Numbered from the stretch's first letter, positions 17,761 to 27,392 are shown. The stretch: 64,000 nucleotides of DNA from Owenweeksia hongkongensis DSM 17368 (GCF_000236705.1 NC_016599.1:1116001-1180000); one strand, 5' to 3'. Made by a program: numbers and translations. Notes: generated from the sequence alone by a model not told the origin.

Positions 17761-19110
17761 ATGCAACTATTTAGAACAACTTTATTATTTCTTTTGGCGC
17801 TGGCGCTGATGGTTGGCTGTAGATCAAAAGAAGGATTTCAAGCTACAAATACAGCCTACGTATACGATAGCAAAGAATTGGCCCCTAGGCCCGAGTTTGT
17901 AATTCACCATTTATCGCCTGAAGTAAGCCGTGTATATTATCGCATTAGTAGCACCGATTTACTCTACATGCGTCAGACCGAATCAAAAACCTACAAAGCT
18001 AATTTTAGCGTTGCTTTTAACCTTGTTGCGAGCTTTGAGTTAACTCAATCTCTGGATAGCGGTTTGGTTAATATTGTTGATGAAGCCCCCGCTCCACCTC
18101 AAAAAGCACTTACTGGTTATTTTGACATTAATACTACACAGCAAACTCCTGATAAAAAATACGTCCTCACCTTAAGAATGGTAGATTTAAACCGTCAGGT
18201 GGAGTTTGACAATTTTGTAAGAATTGACAAAAGCAACCCCAATACAGCAGAAAACTTCTTGATGACGGATACCGCTGGTAATGTTATTTACAAAAACCAT
18301 ATCCCGGTAAATGTCCCTTTCCTTCTGGATTACACGCCAAAGTCTGTGGCCGAATATATAGTCAGCTACTACAATCGTGATTTCCCGCTTGCTTTGCCGC
18401 CCTACTCCAGCGTAAATACTCCAGCTTTTGAGCTTGAAGCCGACAGCACATTTACCGTTAGGGCCGACCAAGAAATAAGCTTTAGCCAACATGGATTTTA
18501 CCATTTTCGATTAGACACTAATCAGTGGGATGGATTTACGCTTTTTTCCTTTTATGACGAATTTCCCTTTATCGCTAAAAAAGAACATTTAGGAGAGCCC
18601 CTGCGCTACCTTACTACAAAAAGTGAATATCAAGAATTAGCTGCAACTTTTGGAAATGCCGCTGAAACAAAAGCTGTAGTGGATAAATTTTGGCAAGAAA
18701 GAGCGGGAAGCCTAGAGCGTTCTAAAATTCTAATAGAAGCTTTTTATAATCGAGTGCAACTCGCTAACATCTTCTTCAGTTCCTACCTCGAAGGATGGAA
18801 ATCTGACCGCGGAATTATTTACATAATATATGGGCCGCCAAACCGTGTATATAGCTCAACGGCTGGTGAGGCCTGGGTTTACGGTGATGAAGCCTCTTCC
18901 CTATCTTACTATTTCAATTTTGTGAGAGTGAGTAATCCATTTACAGATAATGACTATTCTCTGGAGCGAATGAACAGCTACCGATATGGCTGGGGACAAG
19001 CAATAGAGGCTTGGCGAAACGGACATATTTACAATAGCAAAGACATTAAAAGAGAACAGGATGAACAACAGCAAAGCCAATACAGGCAACGGTCTCCTTA
19101 TTGGTACTAG
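17761..19110 (+). CDS. GWxTD domain lipoprotein
   Basis: 449 residues. Lipobox near the N-terminus (ALALMVGC). The C-terminal domain has the family signature: SYLEGWKSDRGIIYIIYGPPNRVY, followed by GEAWVYG and the Tyr/Asn-rich end. The GWxTD family is widespread in Bacteroidota and related phyla and has no defined function; members are often near peptidases or transport genes. An in-frame TTG precedes the ATG by one codon. The last 50 bp overlap the start of rlmB, which suggests co-transcription. Confidence 0.85.
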   Translation: MQLFRTTLLFLLALALMVGCRSKEGFQATNTAYVYDSKELAPRPEFVIHHLSPEVSRVYYRISSTDLLYMRQTESKTYKANFSVAFNLVASFELTQSLDSGLVNIVDEAPAPPQKALTGYFDINTTQQTPDKKYVLTLRMVDLNRQVEFDNFVRIDKSNPNTAENFLMTDTAGNVIYKNHIPVNVPFLLDYTPKSVAEYIVSYYNRDFPLALPPYSSVNTPAFELEADSTFTVRADQEISFSQHGFYHFRLDTNQWDGFTLFSFYDEFPFIAKKEHLGEPLRYLTTKSEYQELAATFGNAAETKAVVDKFWQERAGSLERSKILIEAFYNRVQLANIFFSSYLEGWKSDRGIIYIIYGPPNRVYSSTAGEAWVYGDEASSLSYYFNFVRVSNPFTDNDYSLERMNSYRYGWGQAIEAWRNGHIYNSKDIKREQDEQQQSQYRQRSPYWY

Positions 19111-19816
19111 GCCCATTTTAGAAGCCCTTGAGTCCGGGAAAGAAATGGACAAAATCATGATTCAAAAAGGACTGAAGAGCCCAACCTTTCAGGAACTTTG
19201 GCATGTTATCAAAAAGTATGACGCTCCGTTTCAGTATGTTCCTATCGAAAAACTGAACCGCATTACCCGCAAAAATCATCAGGGTGTAATTGCCTTTACT
19301 GCAGCTGTTGAGTTTCAAAATATAGAAGAGGTAATTGCTCGCTGCTATGAAAATGGCGAGGACCCTCTCATTCTTCTTTTAGACCGTGTAACTGACGTAA
19401 GAAACTTTGGCGCCATTAGCCGTACGGCAGAATGCACAGGCGTTCATGGGATTATAATCCCAACGCGAAATAGCGCCCCTGTAAACTATGATGCTCTTAA
19501 AACCTCAGCTGGAGCTTTGAGCCACATTCCCGTTTGCCGGGAAATGAACTTAAAAGAAACGATCAAGTTTTTGAAAGAAAGCGGACTAAAAGTGGTAGGC
19601 TGTACAGAAAAAACAGAAACACTTTTATACGATGCAGAACTGAGCGGTCCTACTTGTATCATCATGGGATCAGAAGAAGATGGTATTTCACCTGAGTATC
19701 TCAAACTGTGCGATGCCACAGTAAAGCTCCCCATGTTTGGGAAAATTGGTTCACTGAATGTTTCAGTGGCTACCGGAGCTTTACTTTATGAAGTGATTCG
19801 TCAGCGTAGGTCTTAA
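19061..19816 (+). CDS. rlmB: 23S rRNA 2'-O-methyltransferase RlmB / TrmH family
   Basis: SPOUT-class SAM-dependent RNA ribose methyltransferase; the RlmB type modifies a guanosine in the peptidyl transferase loop of 23S rRNA. 251 residues with the N-terminal substrate-binding domain (LLIGTRPILEALESG) and the knot motifs NFGAISRTAECTG, IIMGSEEDGIS and LPMFGKIGSLNVSVATGALLYE. The start lies 50 bp inside the preceding GWxTD gene in another frame; the next ATG in frame would remove LLIGTRPILEAL, so the overlap is real. The RlmB assignment rests on length and N-terminal domain. Confidence 0.9.
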   Translation: MNNSKANTGNGLLIGTRPILEALESGKEMDKIMIQKGLKSPTFQELWHVIKKYDAPFQYVPIEKLNRITRKNHQGVIAFTAAVEFQNIEEVIARCYENGEDPLILLLDRVTDVRNFGAISRTAECTGVHGIIIPTRNSAPVNYDALKTSAGALSHIPVCREMNLKETIKFLKESGLKVVGCTEKTETLLYDAELSGPTCIIMGSEEDGISPEYLKLCDATVKLPMFGKIGSLNVSVATGALLYEVIRQRRS

Positions 19817-19834
19817 TTTTTTAACTTCCCTTTT

Positions 19835-22195
19835 ATGAAGAAATTTATATTCTCCGCTTGCCTAGCCATGTGGACAGTTTTGTCATGGTCCCAATTTAGC
19901 TGCCAGGAAATAAAATCTACCGGTATACAAAGTGCCGCTCCATCCATAGATTATAAAGCCAAATCGGATACCATAGATATTTTGCACTACAGCATAAATC
20001 TGGATTTAACGGAAGTGCAGCAACGTATCATCAAAGGGTATTGTGATATCACCTTCACACCAAAGATGAGCAATGTAAATTCTATTCGTTTAGATTTATT
20101 GATGCTTCCTATTGACTCCATTCTGGTAGATGGACAAACGGCAAATTATACTTACAACGACACTATAATAAAACTAAATTTAGGTGCAAACCTAAGCTCG
20201 ACAGACACCGGACTAATTAAAGTTTACTACCAAGGTTCACCACAAGGTGATGGTAGCAATTGGGGCGGCTGGCATTCACAAAGTGGATATTATTACAATT
20301 TGGGAGTTGGCTTTGCTGCCAATCCTCATACCTATGGCCGTGCCTGGTTTCCATGCTTCGATAATTTTGTAGAAAAATCAACTTATGATTTTACTTTCAA
20401 AACTGTATTGCCACTGCGCCCTTACGCCAATGGAATACGCATTTCTGAAACTCCCTTAAGTGGAGATACCATATCTACCTTTTGGCAAATGACGGACCAA
20501 ATCCCTACTTACCTGACCAGCGTTGCTGCAAGCAATTATGCTGAAATTAATGATACTGTAAATGCTATGAATGGCGTTTTGCCCATCCAGTTAATGGCTA
20601 AGCCAACTGACTCCTTAAAACTTGTTAATTCCTTTGTAAACCTAAAGCCAACATTCCACAGTTATGAATCTGCTTTTGGCCCGTATGAATGGCAAAAAGT
20701 AGGTTATGCAGTGACAACCGTTGGCGCCATGGAACACGCTACGAGCATTCATTATCCAGTGAATTTGGTAAACGGAAACCTTGGCGGTGAAGATATAATG
20801 GCGCACGAGCTAGCGCATCACTGGTGGGGAAATTTGGTAACCTGCGAAACCGATGCCGATATGTGGATAAACGAAGGCATGGCCGAATTTAGCAGTCATC
20901 TCTACGCAGAAGATGTTTATGGTAGAGAAGAATATTTAGACATCGTTCAAGCGAATGCCTTTACCGTGCTAAGTACTGCACATATCAACGATGATGGTTT
21001 TAAACCTATCCAAGGTTTGGATCATGAATATGTATACGGCACACATGTGTATCAAAAAGGTGCAATGGTGGGACACAATCTTCGTGCTTATTTAGGTGAC
21101 AACCTTTTCTTTAGCGGATTGACCACCTTGCTTCAAAACAATAAATATGGGAATCTTAACAGCAATCAATTTCGTGATCAACTGGCACAAATTACCGGGA
21201 AAAACCTAAATCACTTTTTTGACAACTGGGTCTTTAACCCCGGGTTCCCGCAATTCTCAATAGATTCTATGTGGGTTTATGGAAATAGTGCCGACCTTAC
21301 AGTAACGCAGCGTACCCGTCAGGCTCCATCAAGGTTTGTTCTTATTCCTATTCATATTACTTTTTTCTCAGCTACAGGCGATACCACTTCTCGAAAAATG
21401 GTACATACGGGTGGAAAAATGCCAACTACTTTTACTAGCCTTCCTTTTTCCCCAGCATTTGCTCTTGTGGGGTATGATGGTTTTCAGCTTAGTGGTAACA
21501 CTTATGACGAGCATGTAATAAACCGTGCCGGAAATTTTGCCGCATCACAATCCTACATGCGTATCACCGCAAACAGCATTCAAGATTCTGCCAAACTCAT
21601 TGTGATGCACAATTGGGCCGCTCCAGGCGGAAAAATCCCCGCTAGTAAAGATTATCGCCTTTCGCCACAGCATTATTGGACTATTCAAGGAATTGACCTT
21701 AACAACGCAGATCTTACGGGAAGAATTACCATTAGTCCAGCAGCTACAAGTTTAGATACAGAACTTCTAAAAAATGGATCTGATAGCTTGGTGGTGCTTT
21801 ACCGCAAGGATGCCACCGAGCCATGGGAGCTTTACGTAAATCAGCAAAAAACACAAATTTCAATTACCGGATATATTGACCTTAACAACTTACAAGCGGG
21901 AGATTATACTTTGGCCAACAGCGGAGAAAAAGTAGGCCTAGAGGAAAATGATAAGCAACACGGAAAAATTGATATTTACCCAAACCCTGCCAAAGACAAG
22001 GTTTTTATAAAGTTTGATGAAGCGGCCAAAACCTATGATATTACTATGACAGACGCTGCGGGTAAATTGCTTTATTCAAATGAAGTTACTTCTTCATCAC
22101 ACTCTCCGTTAGAAATATCACTAAAAAACGTATCCACAAGTTTTGTAATTGTTAGTGTGAATGGCATTGGTAGTAAGGTTAGTTTGATCGATTAA
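19835..22195 (+). CDS. secreted M1-family metallo-aminopeptidase with T9SS type A sorting domain
   Basis: 786 residues, signal peptide at the N-terminus. Gluzincin peptidase of family M1: zinc motif HELAHHWW at 324-331 and the third ligand Glu347 in WINEGMAEF; the exopeptidase motif reads VGAMEHAT, where GAMEN is usual, so the last residue is His. The region after about 460 carries a beta-rich domain. The last 80 residues are a type A sorting domain (IDIYPNPAKDKVFIKF) ending in SLID. The enzyme should act outside the cell in peptide degradation. Confidence 0.93.
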   Translation: MKKFIFSACLAMWTVLSWSQFSCQEIKSTGIQSAAPSIDYKAKSDTIDILHYSINLDLTEVQQRIIKGYCDITFTPKMSNVNSIRLDLLMLPIDSILVDGQTANYTYNDTIIKLNLGANLSSTDTGLIKVYYQGSPQGDGSNWGGWHSQSGYYYNLGVGFAANPHTYGRAWFPCFDNFVEKSTYDFTFKTVLPLRPYANGIRISETPLSGDTISTFWQMTDQIPTYLTSVAASNYAEINDTVNAMNGVLPIQLMAKPTDSLKLVNSFVNLKPTFHSYESAFGPYEWQKVGYAVTTVGAMEHATSIHYPVNLVNGNLGGEDIMAHELAHHWWGNLVTCETDADMWINEGMAEFSSHLYAEDVYGREEYLDIVQANAFTVLSTAHINDDGFKPIQGLDHEYVYGTHVYQKGAMVGHNLRAYLGDNLFFSGLTTLLQNNKYGNLNSNQFRDQLAQITGKNLNHFFDNWVFNPGFPQFSIDSMWVYGNSADLTVTQRTRQAPSRFVLIPIHITFFSATGDTTSRKMVHTGGKMPTTFTSLPFSPAFALVGYDGFQLSGNTYDEHVINRAGNFAASQSYMRITANSIQDSAKLIVMHNWAAPGGKIPASKDYRLSPQHYWTIQGIDLNNADLTGRITISPAATSLDTELLKNGSDSLVVLYRKDATEPWELYVNQQKTQISITGYIDLNNLQAGDYTLANSGEKVGLEENDKQHGKIDIYPNPAKDKVFIKFDEAAKTYDITMTDAAGKLLYSNEVTSSSHSPLEISLKNVSTSFVIVSVNGIGSKVSLID

Positions 22196-22210
22196 TAAGG
22201 TTTAAACTTT

Positions 22211-22348
22211 ATGCCCTCAGCAAAGCAAAAAGAGATAATACGAAAAGTGATGATTGTGATAATTGCCCTCCTCATTTCGGCTTTGATACTTTTTCTTTTA
22301 ACAAAATTGATAAAATGGAGGGCAGAAGATTTGGAACGGATTAGTTAG
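22211..22348 (+). CDS. 45-residue single-span membrane protein
   Basis: Short open frame of 45 codons starting 15 bp after the M1 peptidase stop. N-terminal part is basic (SAKQKEIIRKV), then one membrane helix (MIVIIALLISALILFLL) and a basic tail (KLIKWRAEDL). Its layout resembles the C-terminal half of the frameshifted protein encoded at 24384-24741 (acidic/basic helix with KDRLEIR, then KKIILVVISIAI). I do not recognise a function. Confidence 0.6.
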   Translation: MPSAKQKEIIRKVMIVIIALLISALILFLLTKLIKWRAEDLERIS

Positions 22349-22475
22349 TTATAATCCTAACTAAGATTATGATTGACAGTTTTCTCAGCTCGATGAAAAG
22401 TTAATTCCGGCTAAGATTTTCTTACATAATTTTCCTTACAACATGTAGTTATTAAATTCCTTTTGGAACAATTCC

Positions 22476-24323
22476 TTAGCGCAACAATGTTAAAGTTCCC
22501 TTTTGCTCAGTGGTATTGTTTTCACTATTCGTGTAAGAAATCACCCAAAAGTAAACTCCATTTCCGCATTCTTGACCATTACTTTTGCCATCCCAGCCCT
22601 GCTCCAAATTATTAGATTCAAATATTAAAACTCCCCATCTGTCATAAATCTGAAGCTCTGCTTGTTTAATTTCATCCATTAGTATTGGTGCAAACACATC
22701 ATTTACCCCATCACTATTTGGCGTAAATATATTGGGCATTTCTATTTTACCACTGCAGCTTTTAGTTTTCACATATACTGTATCGGACATACTGCACCCA
22801 TTCAAATTTACTGTTACCCAATAAGCTCCCGATACTTTTACTTCTATTTCAGAATTAGTTGATTGGGTGTTCCAGAAATATTTTCCATTTGGCCATTCAG
22901 CGTTCAGGATTACGGTAGGATTTTCACAACTACCTACAATAGTATCTCCACCCAAATCAACCTCGGGAAAAGACCCCACATAAAAAACCTTACTCACGGT
23001 ATCACTCCAATCTCCATAATAAGCCCTTACAGTAACCTCATAATGGCCAGTATCATTATAAATATGAGATGGACTTAGCAAGTTTGAAATATTATTAGAG
23101 CCACTTGGAGGATCTCCAAAATTCCAATATACAGAATCGGCAAAACCAATGGTCGGAATAAAATCTAACTTGACACTCACGCATGAGTCTTGAACCTCAA
23201 AGTCCAAACTAAAATTATTTTGATTAAAATTTAAAAAAGTTGGGAGCCCATATAGGGATGTTCCATGAGTTAAAAAAACACCGTTTTTAGAATAGTTACT
23301 AGCCCCCCCTGCATTCTCCGGTGAATTTATTACCCCTAAAGAATCGCTACCAACAAAGGCCATATAAATTTTATCATTGCTTCCTATTTGCAAAGCCCCA
23401 CCCTGCTTAATACTTGTACTATCCAATACAGCTCTGGATCTGTTAATTGCTTCTTCAGTAGAGTCTGATAAGTCAAACTGAGTTAAAATATTTGTGGTAA
23501 AACCACTGGTATATAAATACTTCTCACTTGGAGAAAACTCTACCCCATACGGCTTTACCCCAGCAGGAAAACTCAATTTTCGTGCATTATAAAGATGTCC
23601 TGTACTGTTATCAAAATCAAATAGCTCCACCAAATCTAAATTGGTAAACGCAGAAGCTATTTTTGTTCCAGTCCGTGACGCTTTGAGGTATCCCAAAGTT
23701 TGCAAGCCCCCTGTTACAGTGGCGATACCGCTGCTCACCACAGGTATATTTGAAATTCCGTTTTCATCTAACAAATAACTGTGATATTTATTTGAAGGAT
23801 ATAACCTAGTTACTATCCAGTATCCCCTACCGTTGGAGTGATTAATAGCTGCTATTTTTTCACAAACTGGAGAGACTACAGGGATGTTTTTATTTGAATT
23901 TACATTTCCAAAACCATTTTCTAGGGACATATCCACCTCTGAATATGTTAAGCCCCAACTGCCTCCCATCCTATCAACGGTAAAAATCAAGTATACAGGA
24001 TTGACTCCTGGCTTCTTTACAATCACGGCACTTTGTGTGCTTGACGAATGTCCCTTCAAACTGTCCCCGTTTGGCATTTTTGTATTCTGTCTATTCCACA
24101 CAGAAACGCCATCTGTATAAAATAAAAGATTACCGTTAAAATCGCAGATGGAAGCACAGCCTTCACCTGTGTTCATAGAACTGTTATTAATCGACACAGG
24201 TAATCCTGAACTAAAGTCTAAGCCGGCATACCTTCCAAAGTACCAAATATTCGATTCACCTTGCGCGAACATTCCTATACTTAAAAAAGCAAAAAAACAG
24301 ATTTTGATAATGTATTTCACCAC
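22476..24323 (-). CDS. secreted protein with PKD domain and T9SS type B (gliding-motility-type) sorting domain
   Basis: 615 residues. Signal peptide (KICFFAFLSIGMFAQ), then a propeller-like region of about 350 residues opening NIWYFGRYAGLDF, a PKD domain with VYWNFGDP and YEVTVRAYYG, a short Ig-like segment with four Cys (VGSCENPT, NGCSMSDTVYVKTKSC), and a type B sorting domain from PNIFTPNSDGVNDVF to GTLTLLR. The start is GTG (24323 or 24320). It runs opposite to all its neighbours and lies between two small membrane-protein genes, one of them frameshifted, so it may have been inserted there. Confidence 0.88.
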   Translation of the reverse strand: MVKYIIKICFFAFLSIGMFAQGESNIWYFGRYAGLDFSSGLPVSINNSSMNTGEGCASICDFNGNLLFYTDGVSVWNRQNTKMPNGDSLKGHSSSTQSAVIVKKPGVNPVYLIFTVDRMGGSWGLTYSEVDMSLENGFGNVNSNKNIPVVSPVCEKIAAINHSNGRGYWIVTRLYPSNKYHSYLLDENGISNIPVVSSGIATVTGGLQTLGYLKASRTGTKIASAFTNLDLVELFDFDNSTGHLYNARKLSFPAGVKPYGVEFSPSEKYLYTSGFTTNILTQFDLSDSTEEAINRSRAVLDSTSIKQGGALQIGSNDKIYMAFVGSDSLGVINSPENAGGASNYSKNGVFLTHGTSLYGLPTFLNFNQNNFSLDFEVQDSCVSVKLDFIPTIGFADSVYWNFGDPPSGSNNISNLLSPSHIYNDTGHYEVTVRAYYGDWSDTVSKVFYVGSFPEVDLGGDTIVGSCENPTVILNAEWPNGKYFWNTQSTNSEIEVKVSGAYWVTVNLNGCSMSDTVYVKTKSCSGKIEMPNIFTPNSDGVNDVFAPILMDEIKQAELQIYDRWGVLIFESNNLEQGWDGKSNGQECGNGVYFWVISYTNSENNTTEQKGTLTLLR

Positions 24324-24337
24324 TATTTTATATGTTT

Positions 24338-24345
24338 CAAATTTA
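24338..24345 (-). promoter_or_regulatory. -7 element of the type B secreted protein gene
   Basis: On the minus strand TAAATTTG, an exact TAnnTTTG match only 15 bp from the GTG start, which would leave a very short 5' leader. Confidence 0.35.
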
Positions 24346-24383
24346 AATATATAAATTACTACCCCATAGCTTAATTAGATTGT

Positions 24384-24741
24384 ATGTATAAATTCCATCC
24401 GTAGACTCCCAGGAAGAGCAAAACTTTTTATAGACAGCTGGTATATTGGAGCAGGCAATAAGCCTTCGGTAATAAGACAAACTCCCAATAAAGCTTTTGT
24501 CAAAATACGCGAAGCTTACAAGGAAAAAGCTGGTACCAAATATGGTATTACACGAGATAATTTCAAGGTATCATTTACGGAAAAAGATCGCCTGGAAATT
24601 CGGCATACCATTGCCAAACAGTACAAGCAACAATTCTTTAAGAAAATTATTCTCGTAGTTATTTCAATAGCAATCACCACTCTTGCTTTGGCACTTTTGG
24701 CTTTCCTGCTGAAGCCCCACATTAAAAGCCTACCTATTTAA
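24384..24741 (+). pseudogene. small membrane-protein gene with an apparent one-base frameshift at its start
   Basis: An open frame runs from 24379 to the TAA at 24739-24741 but has no ATG, GTG or TTG in its first 80 codons. An ATG at 24384 is in the next frame and hits a stop after six codons. Removing one A from the AAA at 24390-24392 would join them to MYNSIRRLPGRAKLFIDSW and give a protein of about 119 residues. It would have a hydrophilic N-terminal half, a charged helix (TEKDRLEIRHTI) and one membrane helix (KIILVVISIAITTLALALL). This can be a genuine recent frameshift, programmed slippage, or a sequencing error. Function unknown. Confidence 0.55.
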
Positions 24742-24833
24742 CCTTTTCTTTTCTGGCTTAATCCAGCTCACATTTTACCTAAAAATGTAACTTAGATACT
24801 TTCTTGAAAATTTCTTTTAAAACCTTTAAAACC

Positions 24834-25307
24834 ATGCAAAAACCACTATTTAAAACTGTATTTTTCACTTTTTGTATTGCTCTATTTAGCTTGCTATCAT
24901 GTTCAGATGATAAGGAAGATGACAATCCATCGGGTGATGAAAATGCCGCACAAAGCATTCAAAACAACATACAGGAAGGAACCTGGAAAGTTTCAAGGTT
25001 TATTGATTCGGGTGATGATGAAACTTCAGACTATGATGGCTATAATTTTACTTTTGGACGAGATGGTGTACTTACCGTCACCAATGGTACTCAATCCTAC
25101 TCGGGCAACTGGAGCATTACTTTTAGCAGTAATAATGATGACAGTCCCTATGATTTAGACTTTAACATCATTTTTAATTTGGCCAATGATTTTGAAGATC
25201 TGGATGATGATTGGGACATTAAAGCCTACAGTACTACAAAACTTGAATTGTTTGATGTAAGCGGTGGAAGTGGCGATACCGACTACCTGACTTTTGAGAA
25301 AAACTAA
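24834..25307 (+). CDS. acidic lipocalin-like lipoprotein, unknown function
   Basis: 157 residues from ATG 24834 (a TTG ten codons upstream is less likely). Signal peptide with lipobox FSLLSC, then a strongly acidic linker (SDDKEDDNPSGDEN). The mature domain has the pattern of small lipocalin-like proteins of Bacteroidota: GTWKVSRFIDSG, YNFTFGRDGVLTVTNG, SYSGNWSI, ending with KLELFDVSGG and DYLTFEKN. Ligand and role are unknown. Confidence 0.75.
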   Translation: MQKPLFKTVFFTFCIALFSLLSCSDDKEDDNPSGDENAAQSIQNNIQEGTWKVSRFIDSGDDETSDYDGYNFTFGRDGVLTVTNGTQSYSGNWSITFSSNNDDSPYDLDFNIIFNLANDFEDLDDDWDIKAYSTTKLELFDVSGGSGDTDYLTFEKN

Positions 25308-25370
25308 TGATTAGTAAATCGGTACATTAAAACTATTTGGTTTCTTTACCTTTCAATCAACCATTCATAA

Positions 25371-26504
25371 ATGCGCTCAATATCTCTCATTGTCCTTTTC
25401 TTTTTAGGCTTTGGTTCTGTAATTTTCGCACAGTCTGATAGCACCCAAAGTGAAGGAAAGGAACCTTCAAAGTTTGATCAATTCAACCAAAAAGCAGAAA
25501 AGCTTTTTAAGATAATCCCCGTTCCACTATACTCCTACTCTACCGAAGCCGGACACATCGTAGGTTTGGCTAAGTACAACCTAATTGACATGGATAAGCG
25601 AGATACTATTTCGCAACCATCACGTATTGCTGAGGTTATTTCTTTTTCTACCGAAGGGCGCATAAACATGTCTGTTTCTACAGATTTCATTTGGAATGAA
25701 AATAAGTATATGGTACTTGGCTTTATAAACTACCGAAAGCAAAATGAATATGTATTTGGCATAGGAAATGACGTCATAGCCGAAGATCTAGAGCAATATG
25801 GATTCAGCCGCTTTAGGTTTGTTAATACCGGATATCTAATGGTTGCAAAAGACCTCTATGTAGGTTTAGGATTTGATATTTCAGACTACACGGATCTTGA
25901 ATATGATACTACCGGAATTTTGGTTCAAGATGATGCAGTTGGCCTTACTCCCAATACAAATTTTGGCATAAACCTAGCTACTCGCTATGATAGTAGAGAT
26001 AATCGCTACAATCCTTTTGCAGGAGAGTATGCAAGTTTGAGCTACACTTTTTACCCAGAGTTCATCGGCAGTCAATATCAGTATTCAAAATTCAATCTTG
26101 ATTTAAGAAAATACTACAACCCTTGGTACAAACATGTAATTGCCATGCAGGCCACCACAACGTTTTGTACCGGTGAAGTACCTTTTTATGATTTAGCCCT
26201 GATGGGTGGAGAAAACACCATGCGAGGCTATTATCAAGGAGCATTACGCGATAGAGTTTTGGTAGATACTCAAGTAGAATACCGTATGCCTATCTGGAGC
26301 ATTTTTGGACTTACCACTTGGGTAGGTACTGGCCGCGTGGCTCACTCTTATGAAGATCTGTCACTTGATGGTTTTTGGATTTCCTATGGTGTAGGTCTTC
26401 GCCTAATGGTGGATAGCGAACACCAAACCAATCTTCGTTTTGACTGGGGTTTTGGCCAAAACCGTATTAAAGGATTCTACATCAATTTTGCTGAGGCTTT
26501 TTAG
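25371..26504 (+). CDS. surface-antigen (Omp85 C-terminal type) outer-membrane protein without POTRA
   Basis: 377 residues. Signal peptide (LIVLFFLGFGSVIFAQ), no room for POTRA domains, then a barrel with YSTEAGHIVGLAKYNLI, SRDNRYNPFAGEYASL, and the Omp85-like MGGENTMRGYYQGALRDR, closing with FYINFAEAF. It is a paralogue of 37343-38485, with which it shares the pattern GG(E)xxMRGxYxGxxRD and the same C-terminal EAF. POTRA-less barrels of this sort are common in Bacteroidota, with unknown cargo. Confidence 0.8.
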   Translation: MRSISLIVLFFLGFGSVIFAQSDSTQSEGKEPSKFDQFNQKAEKLFKIIPVPLYSYSTEAGHIVGLAKYNLIDMDKRDTISQPSRIAEVISFSTEGRINMSVSTDFIWNENKYMVLGFINYRKQNEYVFGIGNDVIAEDLEQYGFSRFRFVNTGYLMVAKDLYVGLGFDISDYTDLEYDTTGILVQDDAVGLTPNTNFGINLATRYDSRDNRYNPFAGEYASLSYTFYPEFIGSQYQYSKFNLDLRKYYNPWYKHVIAMQATTTFCTGEVPFYDLALMGGENTMRGYYQGALRDRVLVDTQVEYRMPIWSIFGLTTWVGTGRVAHSYEDLSLDGFWISYGVGLRLMVDSEHQTNLRFDWGFGQNRIKGFYINFAEAF

Positions 26505-26575
26505 TAAATCAATATTTTTAACCTACCTACATTCAGGCAGCTTTTACACTACATTAAATACCTAATTATCAATAA

Positions 26576-26601
26576 ATTAAACCAAGTAAATATGGTTTAA
26601 T
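26576..26601. repeat. inverted repeat ATTAAACCA / TGGTTTAAT upstream of 26643
   Basis: Perfect 9-bp arms around AGTAAATA. A second palindrome follows at 26611-26637. Together they place two copies of GGTTTAAT 23 bp apart, as expected for tandem regulator sites. Confidence 0.45.
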
Positions 26602-26610
26602 TTCCCTACA

Positions 26611-26637
26611 TTTAAGGTTTAATAACCAAACCTTAAA
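26611..26637. promoter_or_regulatory. palindrome directly before the start codon of 26643 (operator or mRNA hairpin)
   Basis: TTTAAGGTTT and AAACCTTAAA, perfect 10-bp arms around AATAACC, end five bases before the ATG at 26643. It could bind a dimeric regulator or fold in the mRNA and cover the ribosome site. Confidence 0.45.
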
Positions 26638-26642
26638 TTATA

Positions 26643-27365
26643 ATGAGAAAGTTAACCAACCTTTTGGTGGGCGTATTCTGTTTACCCCTACTTATGATGG
26701 GGCAACAAGAAGCTCTAAAATCCACAATAGTATCAATAGAGTACATTAAAGTGAAGCCCGGCATGGAAGCGAAATTTGAAGCTGCCGTAAAATCTCACAA
26801 CAATACTTTTCACAAAGACGGTGCATACGTGTCCAGTCTCTTTTACATCACCGTAGGCGATGAGGCCGGTTGGTATGTATGGACAATGGGACCATTTAGT
26901 TATACCCAGCTAGATGGAGCACCTGGTGAAGGAGCACATGCTGACGATTGGAGAAAAAAGATTGCTACTTATGTAGCAGAATATGGGCGGTCAGAGTTTT
27001 GGCGACATAACAATGAATTATCGGTAAATGATGGAGATAATGAATCCATGCAAACCACTTGGGTAGTAGATGTGAAAAGAGGCGAATGGTACCGCTTTGA
27101 AGCCTTTATGGAAAAAGTAGCCGCCATTCACAAAAAGAAAAATGAAGAGTTTCACATGTGGACAAATGAATATCACTCTAATGATGGCCGTGATGTAGCC
27201 CTTACCTGGCCTTTTGACAAATGGGCTGAAATGGACGAGAATGACTGGAAAATGAAAGAAGAGTATGATGCCGAGTATGGCGAAGGCTCGTGGGATAACG
27301 CTCTAGAGGAGTGGGAAGATATTGTTGTAGATATTACCCAGAAAGTGTGGAGAAGAGTAGAATAA
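26643..27365 (+). CDS. exported protein, two ferredoxin-like (dimeric alpha-beta barrel) repeats, unknown function
   Basis: 240 residues, signal peptide (TNLLVGVFCLPLLMMGQ). The start of the mature part (IVSIEYIKVKPGMEAKFEAAVKSHN) has the typical first strand and helix of antibiotic-biosynthesis-monooxygenase-like domains. A second copy begins around TTWVVDVKRGEWYRFEAFMEKV. Very rich in Trp (14 by my count). No cofactor motif is visible. Two palindromes just upstream suggest specific regulation. Confidence 0.65.
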   Translation: MRKLTNLLVGVFCLPLLMMGQQEALKSTIVSIEYIKVKPGMEAKFEAAVKSHNNTFHKDGAYVSSLFYITVGDEAGWYVWTMGPFSYTQLDGAPGEGAHADDWRKKIATYVAEYGRSEFWRHNNELSVNDGDNESMQTTWVVDVKRGEWYRFEAFMEKVAAIHKKKNEEFHMWTNEYHSNDGRDVALTWPFDKWAEMDENDWKMKEEYDAEYGEGSWDNALEEWEDIVVDITQKVWRRVE

Positions 27366-27392
27366 TTTTTGTTTGACTCCAACCAAATGAAA

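Noticed and set aside
24516-24722. Minus-strand open frame of 68 codons
   Set aside because: It is the antisense of the small membrane-protein frame, which has the more protein-like composition.
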